Source of the DNA: Macrolepiota albuminosa | Taxonomy: Eukaryota > Basidiomycota > Agaricomycetes > Agaricales > Agaricaceae | Direction: 5' to 3' | Assembly: GCA_027475525.1 (NCBI GenBank) | Contig: JAMWFC010000058.1 | Coordinates: 124,001 to 188,000 of the forward strand | DNA: 64,000 nucleotides | Part shown: positions 1-11,299 of the stretch, in pieces | Layout: each line of letters begins with the position of its first letter | How positions within the stretch are numbered: the first letter of the stretch is position 1 | Notes under the pieces: generated by a model | Told to the model about the DNA's origin: nothing | The model's database searches: none | What the model saw: only the letters and a program-made list of their open reading frames with translations | Program-made: the position numbers and the translations under genes

Positions 1-152
1 CTCTGACACGCTGCGCATGACGCGCAAAACTTAGTCACTTCTTGGGCCATACGTGGCCACCAATACCATCTCCGGATGTAGCCCAACGTCCGGGCGGCAC
101 CAAAGTGCCCCACCAGGGCATGGGCCTGGTCCAAGACCCGCATAACAATGGT
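1..152 (-). pseudogene. pol: Element A integrase zinc-binding (HHCC) fragment
   Basis: The minus strand encodes HALVGHFGAARTLGYIRRWY followed by a WWPRM-like segment and a CASCAACQ end. This is the histidine pair and cysteine pair of the N-terminal integrase zinc-binding domain. It is out of frame with the RNase H portion to its right, so a frameshift lies near 150-180. The catalytic core would be to the left of the window. Confidence 0.75.
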
Positions 153-2605
153 TCACGTACGGGGGAGGCATACCACTGCCACCCCTTGACGGTTCTCCGT
201 TGTGATGAGTCCACCAGGCTCATGCCTGAACCGAGGATGGTCGTCAGGATTGGCGATTATCTCGGCGAAGAGAGAATCATTGCCATAGTCCTGCACCACC
301 TCCTGCCGGAAGTCGTCATTGACCAGGCTAGGAGGCTGGGATGAAGGCAATTCGCCTTCGAGCATCTCCGCAAGCGTAATGGGTACATCATGGCGCTTGT
401 GCTCCCTAGTGGACGCTGGGTCCACGGCTTCATGCTCCTTGAGCAACTGGGTGGCTACGTCCCACTCTTCACGCTGCTCTCTGAGGCGAGTGCTTTGCCT
501 CCGTTCATCGTCACGCATAGCGCGTACTTCCAGGACATGCTCTCTGAGCTCCTGGTATCGGTGGAGAGGTAAATCCTCTCCATCAGGGTCTATGCGGCAG
601 TCTGCCTGCACATACTCATGAGGCTCGTGAGCCTCCCCGACTACATCACTCTCAAAGTAGCGTGACAAGCAGTCTGCCACTTTGTTGAGTTCACCTTTAA
701 CATAGATGATGTCGAACTGGTATCTTGACATGTAGTCTATCCACCGTTGCTGACGCGGCGACAAGTTCACCTGAGTTTTAAAGAACTCAAGGGCCTTGTG
801 GTCCGTTATGATGTGGATGGGGTATCCCATCAGCTTATCCTCCCACTTGAGGAGGGCCTCGAGTATGGCAAGAGTCTCCAGCTTGTGCACTGCATAGTTT
901 TGCTGGGCTGTCGTGAACTTCTTCGACATGAACCCTGCTGGGCGGCACGTCTGCCAGCTGCTTCCCTGGCCGTACATGGCTCCGACGCCTGTCTTGGACA
1001 CGTCGCAAATGAGCCATATCGGCTCGTCCCATCTAGGGTTGATTGGTCAAATCACCGGAGTCTTTGTACAGATCCGTTTGACCATCTCGAAGCACTGCTG
1101 GTGCAATGGCCTCCAATTGAACGGTGACCCGTTCTGCGTCATGGCCATAAGTGGCCCAGTATAGGCTGTGACATCGGGCAAGAAGCTCGATATGTAGTTG
1201 ACAAGGCCAACGAATCGTTGGATGTCATTGTAGTTTTGGGGTGTGCGCCACTCCCGAATACGATCGAGCTTGTCCTGATCAGGGTGGATACCCCGCTCAT
1301 CTATGACATGCCCTAGGCAGTCTATACTCTGAGCGTAGAGCTCACATTTTTTCCACTTCAAGTACAACTTGTACTTGCGCAGTCGTTCGAATACGACTCT
1401 GAGGTGCTGCTCATGCTCCTCCATAGTATCCAAGTAGATGAATATGTCATCTAAGTAGACGTGCATGAAACGTCCTATTACGTCTCAGAAGATAGAGGTC
1501 ATTAGCCTCTGGAAAGTTGCTGGAGCATTGCAGTCTCCAATCTGCATTATATTGCTTGTGAATGTACCCATGATCGACGCAAATACGGTCTTGGGTACGT
1601 CCTCGGTGCGAATGCGCACCTGCTCGTAAGCGTCAGTAAGGTCAATCTTCGAGCGATACTTTGCCCGAGCCACGTCTTCCCGGATCACCTCTTGATCTGG
1701 TAAAGGAGTTACATCCTTTATGGTATTGTCATTGCGCTGACGCACATCAAGAGCTGTTCAAAGGGTTCCATCCTTCTTTGGGATGCACAATAACGGTGCA
1801 GCTTGAGCGGTGGTGCATGGGGACCACCATTGAGCATTCAAATAGCGATTAGTCTTATCGCGTAGTTGCTCCTGGAGGGCGCGCGGGCAGCGCGGCAAGT
1901 GGTACTTATACTGCTTGCTCTCGTCTATGAGATTGATCTCATGGTTCACCTCCTGCCATGGTGGAAGCTCCTCCTTGGTCCCGTTGACCATGTCGGCAAA
2001 TTCTTCTTGCCATTGCTGATGCAACTGAGGGATATCTTCCTCACGAAGGCTTGTCGCCTTCTGCTTCCCCTTCATACGTACCAGGGGAAGTACTTCCACC
2101 GTCTCTGAGGGTGGCCAAGGCGGCGGTGCATACTGCTCGCGCATTGCGAGCACTCGATTGACATTGTTATCGGGTATATGTAGTCTCAGCAGAGCACCCG
2201 CTGCCGCTGCCTTATAAGCCACAAGGCTTCTTCCTTCACGTACAAGCGAGTATGCTACGGACACCTCGTCTGGGGCTGGCTGGTGATACGCTGGTTTGAC
2301 GGTCATCCATTTCTGGTGCGCATTTTGCGCACACGTGGCTGCCACCAGCTCGTTCCACTCTTGTGGCATTCGGGGGTCGTATGCCTAGTCGTACTCCGGC
2401 AGGGGCTGGTCGCTCCTATAGGGACCGTGTGTCCCCCTCTACTGAGGCTTCCGCCTCTCGGATGCTGTCTTTCAAGTCTTCCAACTTGACTCGTGAGGAC
2501 GTAGGTGGACATACATCCACTGAGTCCTCGCCTCTCGGATGCTGTCTTTCAAGTCTTCCAACTTGACTCGTGAGGACGTAGGTGGACATACATCCACTGA
2601 GTCCT
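153..2605 (-). pseudogene. pol: Element A pol: reverse transcriptase and RNase H, broken by three TGA codons
   Basis: One reading frame runs from about 2369 to 153, interrupted by TGA at 1758-1760, 1485-1487 and 1047-1049. Each falls where arginine is expected (after KKDGTL, after TSIF, after TPVI), so each is best read as CGA to TGA. The RT N-terminal part is at 1758-2369 and the RT palm at 1485-1745. The catalytic box HVYLDDIFIY and thumb are at 1047-1466. RNase H is at about 500-1000, with TDHKALEFF and the downstream VADCLSR typical of Ty3 RNase H. A 77-base duplication at 2452-2605 breaks the frame upstream. The frame is lost near 153, before integrase. Confidence 0.88.
2452..2605. repeat. 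Exact 77-base tandem duplication (2452-2528 / 2529-2605)
   Basis: Two contiguous identical 77-base copies lie inside the element A pol leader, ending one base before the GCGCC target duplication of solo LTR-A. This is one of thirteen such duplications with the same 77-base offset, probably an assembly overlap rather than biology. Confidence 0.9.
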
Positions 2606-2610
2606 GCGCC

Positions 2611-3684
2611 TGAGGCCTAGGCTTCTACTCGGACTGAGCGCATCAAGGGACATTATAGGCCAACCGACACTTGACGTATTCAGGACTCTAGTGACCAGTT
2701 GGGAATATAGAGCAGCTCTAGCTCTGGCAAATTACTACAGGATGTGGAAACTTATCCTAACCCCTAGCTACCAGGCCTACAGCGCACTCCTTTCACCTAG
2801 CCCAAGGACGAAGGAGGCTCATAACGTATAGCGCTAACACAACGGCGGGAGAGGACTATAACTAAACCCCGATCACTTCCAGAAGGAGCCAGCAGCAGGC
2901 GCCGCCATTGGACGAGGCACTTCAATCAGAAGTCTAAAGGGATCAATGACGGCGGCACTGGATATACTTAAATCCGACATCTGGACCTGACAGGAACTAA
3001 TACAATGAGTAGCGCTGACATTAGCGCTCACGGCGTCTGTTGAGGATTTTCCGACCATACCCCGGAACGGCCTGGCCAATCGGAGTTATAGAAAAGTGAA
3101 CAGACTCGTACAACTCTAAGTCAATATAGAGTCACCGCAGGTCGCCGTGGGTCATAACGCCGTTGGTCGCCGTCAGCCATGTGCACAAGGTCGCCGTTGA
3201 CAGGTCACCGTTAGAGTAAACCACAAGGAGAGGCGCTAGGAGGTAGCGCCGCAGATGGACTTGTATCTTGGCAAACACGGTAGCGCACTGTATATAAAAT
3301 AGCTACTTTTCATGTATATAACAACGAATCGTAACCCCTCGAACACACAGTTACACTTAGCGTTCAACTCGCGCTAGCCTCCTCCGACTTCGTCACTAAG
3401 TCGGGCGCTAGCTCCGTCTATCTCGTCTTCATTGTTTACGGTGCCACTTACAGGCACAATACGCTGCGCTACTCGTCTTTTCTCCAATATCTTTGCCTAA
3501 ACCACGACACTAACCGTCTGCCAGGTAGCCCCCAAAGCGCTACAATCTAGCGCATCGTTTTACTACCTCCACTCGAGCACACCGGGACCCTGTCAGGACT
3601 CCTCACAACTACGTACGCCAAGCGCTGGAGACGGCGTTGTACTGCGTATACGTCCAGCGCACCCAACCACAGTTGGCGTTATCA
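2611..3684 (-). repeat. Solo LTR-A, copy 1 (reverse orientation)
   Basis: The sequence aligns along its length with 16030-17102 on the other strand. Its ends on the minus strand are TGATAACGCC and the diverged form of AGAAGCCTATCA. It is flanked by GCGCC at 2606-2610 and 3685-3689, a five-base target duplication. No internal gag or pol belongs to this LTR anywhere in the window, so it is a solo LTR left by recombination. The full family length here is about 1.07 kb. Confidence 0.85.
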
Positions 3685-3838
3685 GCGCCTCAAATCTCAG
3701 GAGCAATTATTCGCTCGTTGCTCCTCTTGGAGGCTTGATACTCCTCCTCGCTCATCATTACGCGCCTCAAATCTCAGGAGCAATTATTCGCTCGTTGCTC
3801 CTCTTGGAGGCTTGATACTCCTCCTCGCTCATCATTAC
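3685..3838. repeat. Exact 77-base tandem duplication (3685-3761 / 3762-3838)
   Basis: The first copy begins at the first base after solo LTR-A. An overlap starting exactly at a repeat boundary is what an assembly-graph junction would give. Confidence 0.9.
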
Positions 3839-3922
3839 CACATTGTGGTCTGCGCTCAGTCCAGGCATAGCCTGCACTTCCTCCTCCACATCCTCCACGG
3901 CCAGCACTCTGCGCCGGCCAAG

Positions 3923-6900
3923 TCATGGAGAGTCCTTGCGTTTTTCCGTAGTGCGATGATGTCGCAGACGATTATCAGTGTCGTCTGCTGTAGCTCGTTC
4001 AGCTGGGATCACTTTCCCATTCACTAGTACCTGACATTGGTCAAAGTCTAGTATGACTTTGTTACGCCGCATGAATGGCGTTCCCAGTATCATATTGTAG
4101 CGATCGAAGTTCGCTACATCCATGTATTCCCGGCTACATGAGCCCGGCGTTTGGACATTTACATTTGTCCCATACTGCACCATGGCTCGGCTCCCTACGG
4201 TGCCCAGCTGTAACGCCAATGGCGTATCCAACTCCTGCACGGATATTCCGTACACATGGGCGAACTGGGGCGTTATGCCCAATGTAGTACTCCCAGAGTC
4301 CCATAGGGTCCATGCCTTGTGGCCGTCTACGTCCACATACGAGACCAGGCACTCCTTGTCTGCTCGTTTCAATGTAGGGCGCTGCAAAGTGCCCTCTGCA
4401 CAACGAAGGGTCACCTTCTTCATCCGAACCACGTCATTCCATTTGGGATCATTTGTGGACGGCCAATCCGTCATCGCCGCTAGGCACTCAGAGTTGCTGT
4501 CATGACTGTAATACTCATTGTTGTAGACGTCGTCATATACGTCGACTGTGATGTACTCCTCCCCCTCCACGACCACACTCTCAGGCTCGGTGCCCGATGC
4601 CTCCTCTGGGGGCTCCTGGTTGTTTGTGGGGTGCTCTGCCTCAGAATCGGCAGATACGTCTCCATCACTCCCACTCGCAGCTGCAGTATGTGCAGCTCGA
4701 AGGTGGGCGCGGGGTGTATACCCCTTCCTCGGGGTTCCTGGCTTTGCAGGGCAGTTGGTAGCGTAGTGGCCTGGTTGGCCACACGCGAAACAAGTCCCCG
4801 ACTGCCCCGGTGGGTTGGCCGGCTTGAAGTCCGGCCTTGGTTTAGGACGTTCGCCGTCCGGCGCCCGCTCTGGGCGTGGGCGGCTCAGCCCTCGGTTCGC
4901 AGCAGGGGTTCTGCGTACAACAAACCGCGTGTTGCGGTCACGGTCCAAATCGGTCTTTTTGGCCAGGAAGGTCCCCACATGCTGACCCCGTGAGGGTGTC
5001 CCACCAGGCGGTAGTCGCCTGGGTCCCCCTTTGTGTCCACTCCGATGTTTGTAGTGGTTAGCAGTCTTCAGAGACTGCTCATACCAGATGGCATATGCCA
5101 CAAATTCTTCCACATCGTTGACTTCTGGGGACAATCCGTCCTCACGTATCAAATAGCGGCGCATGTCCGCTGGAATGCCATCCAAGAACGTTTCGAGCAT
5201 TGTATACCCGTCTGGGTATACTGCCATGTTCTGGGCATGGTCATTAAGGGTATTATAGAACCCTTGTACTCCCAACTTCTCGGTGTACTTGGCGGACTGG
5301 AAGTCCCGCCTTGCATCCTGGAGCATTGAGGGGTGTACGAATCGATCGTACAGTCCTGTAAGGACTCCTTTAAACGTCCAGTCATATTGGACACAGTTGA
5401 CGTGCAGTACTGCCCGTCGAAACCAACCCATGGCCTCTCCAGCCAAGAACTCAGGCAGAACGAAGATTTGTTCTTGTTCCATACGGTCACCTCTGTATAA
5501 GCACATGGCGAGATGGGTGCATACATCCATTGCCCAATCTTCCAGGTCACTGAACTTGGACGCGCCTGTATAGGCGCAAATGTGCCTACTGTCTGCTTTA
5601 CGCAGCTTCACTCCGTCTGGTAACCGTAAGGTTACGCCCAGGGCATCATCGACTACTCAATGCAGGCGATTGTGCATGGCTTCACAATGCATTTGAATGG
5701 CCTCCCGCTGACCCGGGGATCTAGTCGCCAAATCAGCGGCATGGGGAAGTGACTTCCCCCGTCCACCTTGCGGAGGACGTCCCGAGCCTCCTCGACTGTG
5801 GGCATAATTGCCCTTGTCTCGAGGAATTGACCTAGGGCCGTCATCCCGGCCGTTACCAGGGACATCACGTCTTGTGGCGCCATCTCGATTGGGGAAGTCT
5901 CCTCGATCATGATCGTTGCGCCGCCCTGGACCTGGAGAAGCTTGATTCTCCTGACCCTGCGTGACAAATTGACGACACATCTCATCAATGGGCTTAGTGC
6001 CCTCAAATACGATGCCCTGATCGTTGATAAGGGACTGTCATATAGTCCTGAGGTCGCCATTGCGCATACGTTGATACGTGACTCTGTCACTCAACGTTTT
6101 GGCCATGGGCACGCGCGGCATCACGGATGCCTCGCTCTCCACTTTGAGCACAGTACTATCATGCCCATCCGGACCTGACATATCTGTCCTACGGTCTTGG
6201 TTACGCATGTGTGGGGGCTCCTCACGCCACCCTTGTCCTGCTGGAGTATAAAAAGTACTCACCGGTCTTACTTCAGGCACTTCTTGCACCCGTGCTAGTG
6301 CCTCCACTAGCTCAATTCCGACGTCTTGATTGCGTTGTGCCAAGCATTCCTCAGACGTGTGGCTCCAGGGGGTCGAGACCCCCGATTGCCATGTGGCTTT
6401 ACGCTGCACATACATTTGCAGCTCCATAGTGAGCACTCTCACCATCAAATCAGTATATTTCGTACTGAATACATTGGGCACTTCGTGCCCTTGTCGCCTA
6501 AGTGCTACTATATGGGCTGACGCATAGCGCTCGAGTCGCGCTTGGGTGGTGTATTTCATCACCTCTGGGTGCAAGTCCCAGAACACCCGCAAGCGCACGG
6601 TGTACGCGGTTTTCAGCCGCTGTTCCTCTGCTCCGGCGTTGTCGTCACTTGACGACTCCATCACCTCCTCTGGAAGCTCTACAACCTCCGGAGCTTCCTC
6701 CACTGCTGGTGTGCGCGGAAATCGATCTTCCGCGCGGTATCCTTCAGGCCTTGCAGCCTCCTCCGGTACCTCTTCTAAGTGGGCTTCCGCTACTTTAGAA
6801 GGCATTGGACCCGCTGTGGACCGCCTGGTCCCACTGCTCCGGCTCGCAGGGAGGGCTCTCCCAGTCCATACTGACAACTCAGCGTCTCCTGGGGCGCCAT

Positions 6901-7258
6901 AGGCGCCGGTTGACTGTTGGCCATCCTGCGGGGGTCCTTTGGAAGCCAATCGGCTAGACCGTCGCGGTCCTTCTGGCAGCTGCGTAACTGGGGGTGTTAA
7001 TCCTCTGGGCATCTTGTCCTGGAGGCGTTGCGGACTGTCCTGCTGTGAGCTTTCAGCTCTCCGGGCCTCGCTCTCATTCCTGGCCAGGTCGGTACTCTGA
7101 CCTCAGTCTCGAGCCTTGGGTCTTACCTGACCCGCATTGGACGCTGACGTGTCCTGGGTGTCTGCTGGGTCTCCCCGTAGGTCGTGGGCATTTTGCCCGC
7201 CGTCAGTGGGCACTGCAGGTATGGGATTACTCATCGATCCCCTGTTTGAAATTTGCAT
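3923..7258 (-). pseudogene. gag: Element A gag-protease, one frame with several TGA codons
   Basis: The only ATG-led start in frame is at 7258, about 190 bases inside the 5' LTR. The same frame runs to 3923 and on to about 3690, interrupted by TGA at 7103-7105, 6038-6040, 5657-5659 and 3923-3925. The N-terminal third is acidic and proline-rich. A retrotransposon capsid domain lies at about 5050-5600, with DLEDWAMDV and GEAMGWFRRAV. A zinc knuckle CFACGQPGHYATNC is near 4760-4800. An aspartic protease with WDSGS and a downstream ILGTPFM sits at about 4050-4330. The frame enters the solo LTR-A insertion at 3684, so gag and pol may once have been one polyprotein. Repair of the TGA codons is inferred, not observed. 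Confidence 0.85.
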
Positions 7259-7397
7259 GGTGTGGCTGTGCAAGAAGCTCGAGAAGCTGATAGAGTTCTG
7301 TCAACAAACTCAGCGACTGAGTTTGAAATTTGCATGGTGTGGCTGTGCAAGAAGCTCGAGAAGCTGATAGAGTTCTGTCAACAAACTCAGCGACTGA
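7244..7397. repeat. Exact 77-base tandem duplication (7244-7320 / 7321-7397)
   Basis: Contiguous identical copies lie across the gag start of element A, and a second copy of the start ATG falls inside the duplicate. The length equals that of the other assembly-type duplications. Confidence 0.9.
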
Positions 7398-7442
7398 TGT
7401 CGGATGCTAGGCAATAGATCCTAGCTGGCGGATTCAAAAAAA

Positions 7443-7675
7443 TGTAACGAAGTTACAGGAATTGTGAGCTTAGTGTTCACACTGCACAGAATCAGACCAG
7501 TCCGGTCTATTGACTATGAAGTACAAAACAAAAATAAGCTGCTTTGTAAGCAGCTGGTAAACTAATTATATAGTAATGTAAATTAATATTATATTATAAT
7601 AAATATAATATAATAGTGTCTACTGTAAAGTAAGTAAAGCTATGTGGCCAACGCCACATAGCGGACTACGCTACA
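7443..7675 (-). repeat. Putative 5' LTR of element A, 233 bases, AT-rich
   Basis: On the minus strand it starts TGTAGCGTAG and ends GTTACA, giving TG...CA ends. It lies between the broken integrase tail of element B and the gag start of element A. It contains two perfect hairpins: a 10-base stem with 4-base loop at 7639-7662 (GCTATGTGGC arm) and an 8-base stem with 3-base loop at 7537-7555 (AGCTGCTT arm). No convincing tRNA primer site follows, so the LTR call rests on position and ends only. Confidence 0.5.
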
Positions 7676-8760
7676 ACTAGGCAGCTTGAGTCAATAGGCT
7701 AGTGGGCCTACCTGCCTTACTATAGGAAAGAGTCCTAGACAACAGTGAGAGAGCTTCTGAGAAGGTTGGGTGGTAGCGATGTCAGAAGCATCCAGGTAGA
7801 CTTGATCTCTAGGCTTGTACTTGGAGGCTGGAGTTTGTTCACGATCATAGTAGCAGGCCATGTCATCCTTTGCCTTAGCTAAAGCAGCCTTGGCTTCCTC
7901 CTGGGCTGCCTTTATCCAATCTATGAACTTGTTGACAGCTTCATTCTCTGAAGGTTGTCTACAAGGTTTGAATCCCATCCAAGGATGTCGACCAGTATTT
8001 AGAAGGAAAGGAGACATCTGGGTAGCAGCGTGTACACGGTTGTTGTATTGAAACTCTGCCTCTGGTAGTAGGTCATCCCAGTCATCCTGTCATTCATTGC
8101 AGAAGAGCTGGAGATACTGTTCTAGCTCCTGGTTGACACGCTCAGTCTGGCCATCAGACTGGGGGTGGTAGGCTGTGGAGGTGTGGAGTTTGACATGGAG
8201 GAGGCGATACAGTTCTCTCGTAAACTCTGCCACAAACTGAGGTCCGCGGTCTGAGACATAAGCATCTGACAACCCATGGAGCTTCCAGACATGCTTCCGG
8301 TACAGATTGGCAGCACCCATGGCTGAGCAAGTAGTGTGTGTTGGAATAAAATGAGCACGCTTGCCACAGAGATCCACTACCACCATGATCATGTCATATC
8401 CATGAAAGTCTGGTAACTCAACAATGAAGTCTACTGAGGTCACACTCCAATGCTCAGCTGGAATAGGCAATGAATGAAGCTGTCCTATAAGAGGCTGATG
8501 ACAAGGCTTAGTTCAAAGGCAAAGGTCACAGGTGAAGGTGTAAAAGCCAATATACCGTGATATTTGAGGCTATCAGTAATTCCATGAGACTAGCTCTAGT
8601 GTCTTCCATCTGCCAGGATGTCCTGCAACTTGAGAGTCATGATGCTGCTCCACAATCCACCTCCAGAGGTCTGGCAGGTTGGGAACATAAATGCGTCTCT
8701 GGAAGGTGAGAAGACCATTCTCCAAAGACCACTTGTTGGTGCAGATGGACTTCACTCCAG
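7676..8760 (-). pseudogene. pol: Element B integrase, fragmented
   Basis: The zinc-binding part is at 8573-8755, with HHDSQVAGHPGRWKT. The catalytic core is at 8090-8470: TSVDFIVELP supplies the first aspartate, VSDRGPQF the second, and HPQSDGQTERVNQELEQYL the glutamate, so the DDE triad is readable. The C-terminal part is at 7691-8017 (MSPFLLNTGRHP, then a coiled AAQEEAKAALAKAKDD stretch), ending GPLAY followed by TGA where arginine is expected. Sequence similarity stops at about 7680. Several frame changes separate the pieces, so no active enzyme is expected. Confidence 0.85.
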
Positions 8761-8833
8761 TTTTCTCTTAAGCATGCAAGGCCATGGCAGGCTTGGCTAC
8801 CAGATCTTCTTGAGCACCCTCCCAGTTACCTTG

Positions 8834-10297
8834 TCAGATGTCTTGAAGGATGCTCACTTCTTCTCTCTGGCCAACCATACCTTCTAGAGCATGGATGGCA
8901 AATAGTTCTGGCTTCAGGAGTACAATATTGTCATTGTCATTAGCTCCTGAACCATGGTCTGCTTGCCTAGAAAGCGCATCTGGCTTGCCCATTCTCCATC
9001 CAGGTTTGTAATGCAGAGAGAAGTCAAATTTGGCCAGATACAAGGACCATCAAGCCTGTCGGCAGTTAAGTTTCTTGGCTGTCCAAAAGTACTCTAAGTT
9101 TTTGTGATCAGTTCACACTTTGAATTTATGCCTGGCACCCTCAAGGAAATGTTGCCACTCCTCAAATGACTGAATGATAGCCAGCATCTCCTTGTCATGG
9201 ATCTCATAATTTTGTTCCATGGCATTGAGACTCTTGGAGTAGAAAGCCACAGGATGCTACTTACCATCCTCCTTTAACTGCTGAGAGAGAACGGCTCCAG
9301 TAGCAAAATCTGAGCTATCAGCTTCGACACAGAAGGGAGAGTTGTCATCTGGAAATAGGAGGACAGGCTTTGAAGTGACTGCCTGAAGGCATCAAAGGCT
9401 GTCTGCTATGCTGTGTTCCAGTGTCAAGAAGTGTCCTTAGTGGTGAGATTGAAAAGGAGCTGGGCATGGTGTGAGAAATCCTCTGGTAGAAGTTGGTGAA
9501 ACCCAGAAAGGCCTGAACCTCCTTCTTGTTTTTAAGCTCTGGCCACTCTGCCACACCAGCCACCTTAACTGAGTCTATTTCAGCCATTTTATGAGAAATG
9601 ATCAGTCCAAGATATTCCACCTTAGTCTGCTCAAACTTGCACTTCTCTGGCTTAAAATAGAGCTGGTGTTGGTGAAGATGTTCCAGTACAATGCGTGTAA
9701 TCCAGCGATGCTTCTCTAGAGTCTTGGTATAGATGAGAATATTGTCAAAGTATATACACACAACACCTTCCACTATGAGGTCTTGAAAAATGTCATTCAT
9801 CATGGTCTGGAAGGTGGCAGGGCTATTAGTGAGGCCAAAGAACATTACTAGAGGTTCAAAGAGTCCACAATTTGTTTGGAATGCTGCCTTCCACTTGTCA
9901 CCTTCTTTGATGCGCACATTGTTGTAGCCCCAGCAGACATCCAACTTGGTGAAGTAGCATGCACCTTGAAGGTTGTTGACAAGCTCTGAAATGAGTAGTA
10001 AGGGGTAGCAATTCCTCACAGTCATCACATTCAAGACTCGGTAGTCCTGAACCAGACATAGAGATCTATTCTTCTTCTTAATGAAGAAGACTGGAGAGGC
10101 CATCAGAGACTTTGAGGGACAAATGCAACCAGAGTCTAAATTCTCCTGCAAAAAGACATCAAGCTCATCCTGTTCTCTGGGAAAGAGAGGATGGACCTTG
10201 CAGCTAGAGGGCTCAGCATTGGGCATAAGCTCAATTGCATGGTCCCACTGCTTATGCTCTGGCAGAGAGTCAAATGATGCTTTAGAGAAAACATCCT
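8834..10297 (-). pseudogene. pol: Element B reverse transcriptase and RNase H, fragmented
   Basis: RT occupies 9480-10226 in one frame. The catalytic box reads VCIYFDNILIY where YxDD is expected, so the second aspartate has become asparagine. This alone should inactivate the enzyme. RNase H follows at 8834-9350 in broken frames, ending with YKPGWRMGKPDALSRQADHG, the usual RNase H tail. The stretch 9044-9344 matches the middle of RNase H but carries stops. The N-terminal end is joined to the protease linker across a 77-base duplication at 10298. Confidence 0.85.
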
Positions 10298-10451
10298 CAA
10301 AGTCTTGCAGGTGATGAGGAACTGCATCTTGGAACGACTTAGGAGCAGAGTTGGCAGCAAATGCCTGAGCTAGCCAAAGTCTTGCAGGTGATGAGGAACT
10401 GCATCTTGGAACGACTTAGGAGCAGAGTTGGCAGCAAATGCCTGAGCTAGC
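10298..10451. repeat. Exact 77-base tandem duplication (10298-10374 / 10375-10451)
   Basis: Contiguous identical copies lie within the protease-RT linker of element B and shift the frame by two bases. Confidence 0.9.
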
Positions 10452-11280
10452 CACTGGGAAGTAGTTTGGCTAGCTCTAATCTCTGCTACAGTTGGTGGAG
10501 GTTGTAACGTAGTTGCATAAATCCTATCACCTGTCTTGATAGCCTCATCTGGAAACTCTGGATCAGGAGCACACCCAAATTCACCCTTGTGTCCATCTTC
10601 CATCTGGGCTTCACTCACTACACCTCAAATATCCTCATAGAGAGCCTCTCTATAAGGGAATGCCAAGAGGAGAGGATTCAGTAGGTTGAGGTCTGCAAAG
10701 GGGAGGTGTCCAACTTGGCAAGCCCAGATAGCAGCACACTTACAGACCGACTCTCTACACTCCTCTCTAACTTCCTTGGCACATGTAGAACACTGTCGAG
10801 AACAGCGGCTCATGCTCATCTTACCCTTGGCCTAGTTAATCTCAGGATTGTGATCACACAGCTAGAAGAACCCAAGTATCATGTCCTGCTTTCCTAGGCT
10901 GGTAACCGCAAAGACAGCATGCTCAGAATGAGTCTGATAATAAAGGACTAAATCCACTACTGAGCAGATGGATTCAGCTTTATTGAGCATACCGTTAATG
11001 TTATAGACCGGAATAGGATAAAAGAGGGGTCAGGTAGTGAGCTGGTGTTGTTCCACATAATTGGTGTCCAGGAAGAGTCCAGTAGTGCCACTGTCCAAGA
11101 GAGCTATGACACTTTGAGTCTGCTGAGTGTCAGTTGTCTCAATTTCCACATTCAGACACAGAGAGTTGGGAGAGGGAGTGGATGCAACAACATAGCAATG
11201 AGGAAGATGTCGTTCCCAAGCTGGGACACATGGTCATCGGACAGGAGAAGAAGGAGAGGAGGTCTTAGCTGAGGCTTGGA
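10452..11280 (-). pseudogene. pol: Element B aspartic protease and linker
   Basis: The minus strand near 11060-11105 encodes LDSGTTGLFLDTNYV, the retropepsin active-site region (DSG) in the spacing usual for Tf1-like elements. Further along, at 10625-10819, lies MSMSRCSRQCSTCAKEV, the cysteine-containing segment that normally follows the protease in this lineage. Stops interrupt the reading frame. The right boundary with gag is approximate. Confidence 0.7.
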
Positions 11281-11299
11281 CCAGGGGTATTTTGTATGT

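Larger units (their letters stand above)
1..7675 (-). mobile_element. Element A: Ty3/gypsy LTR retrotransposon, runs off left edge
   Basis: Reading right to left, the order is a short LTR (7443-7675), gag with zinc knuckle, aspartic protease, reverse transcriptase, RNase H and the integrase zinc-binding domain at the window edge. Protease before RT and integrase last is the Ty3/gypsy order. The element is split by a solo LTR-A (2611-3684) flanked by GCGCC on both sides. All in-frame stops I could place in gag and pol are TGA where CGA is expected. The rest of integrase and the 3' LTR lie outside the window. It abuts the truncated 3' end of element B, so it probably inserted there. Confidence 0.88.

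Noticed and set aside
153..7258. TGA read as a sense codon (alternative code or programmed readthrough) in element A and E1
   Set aside because: Related copies have CGA at the same codons in E2/E3, CpG sites elsewhere decay in the same way, and TAG stops also occur in E1 and E2. Mutation explains it more simply.
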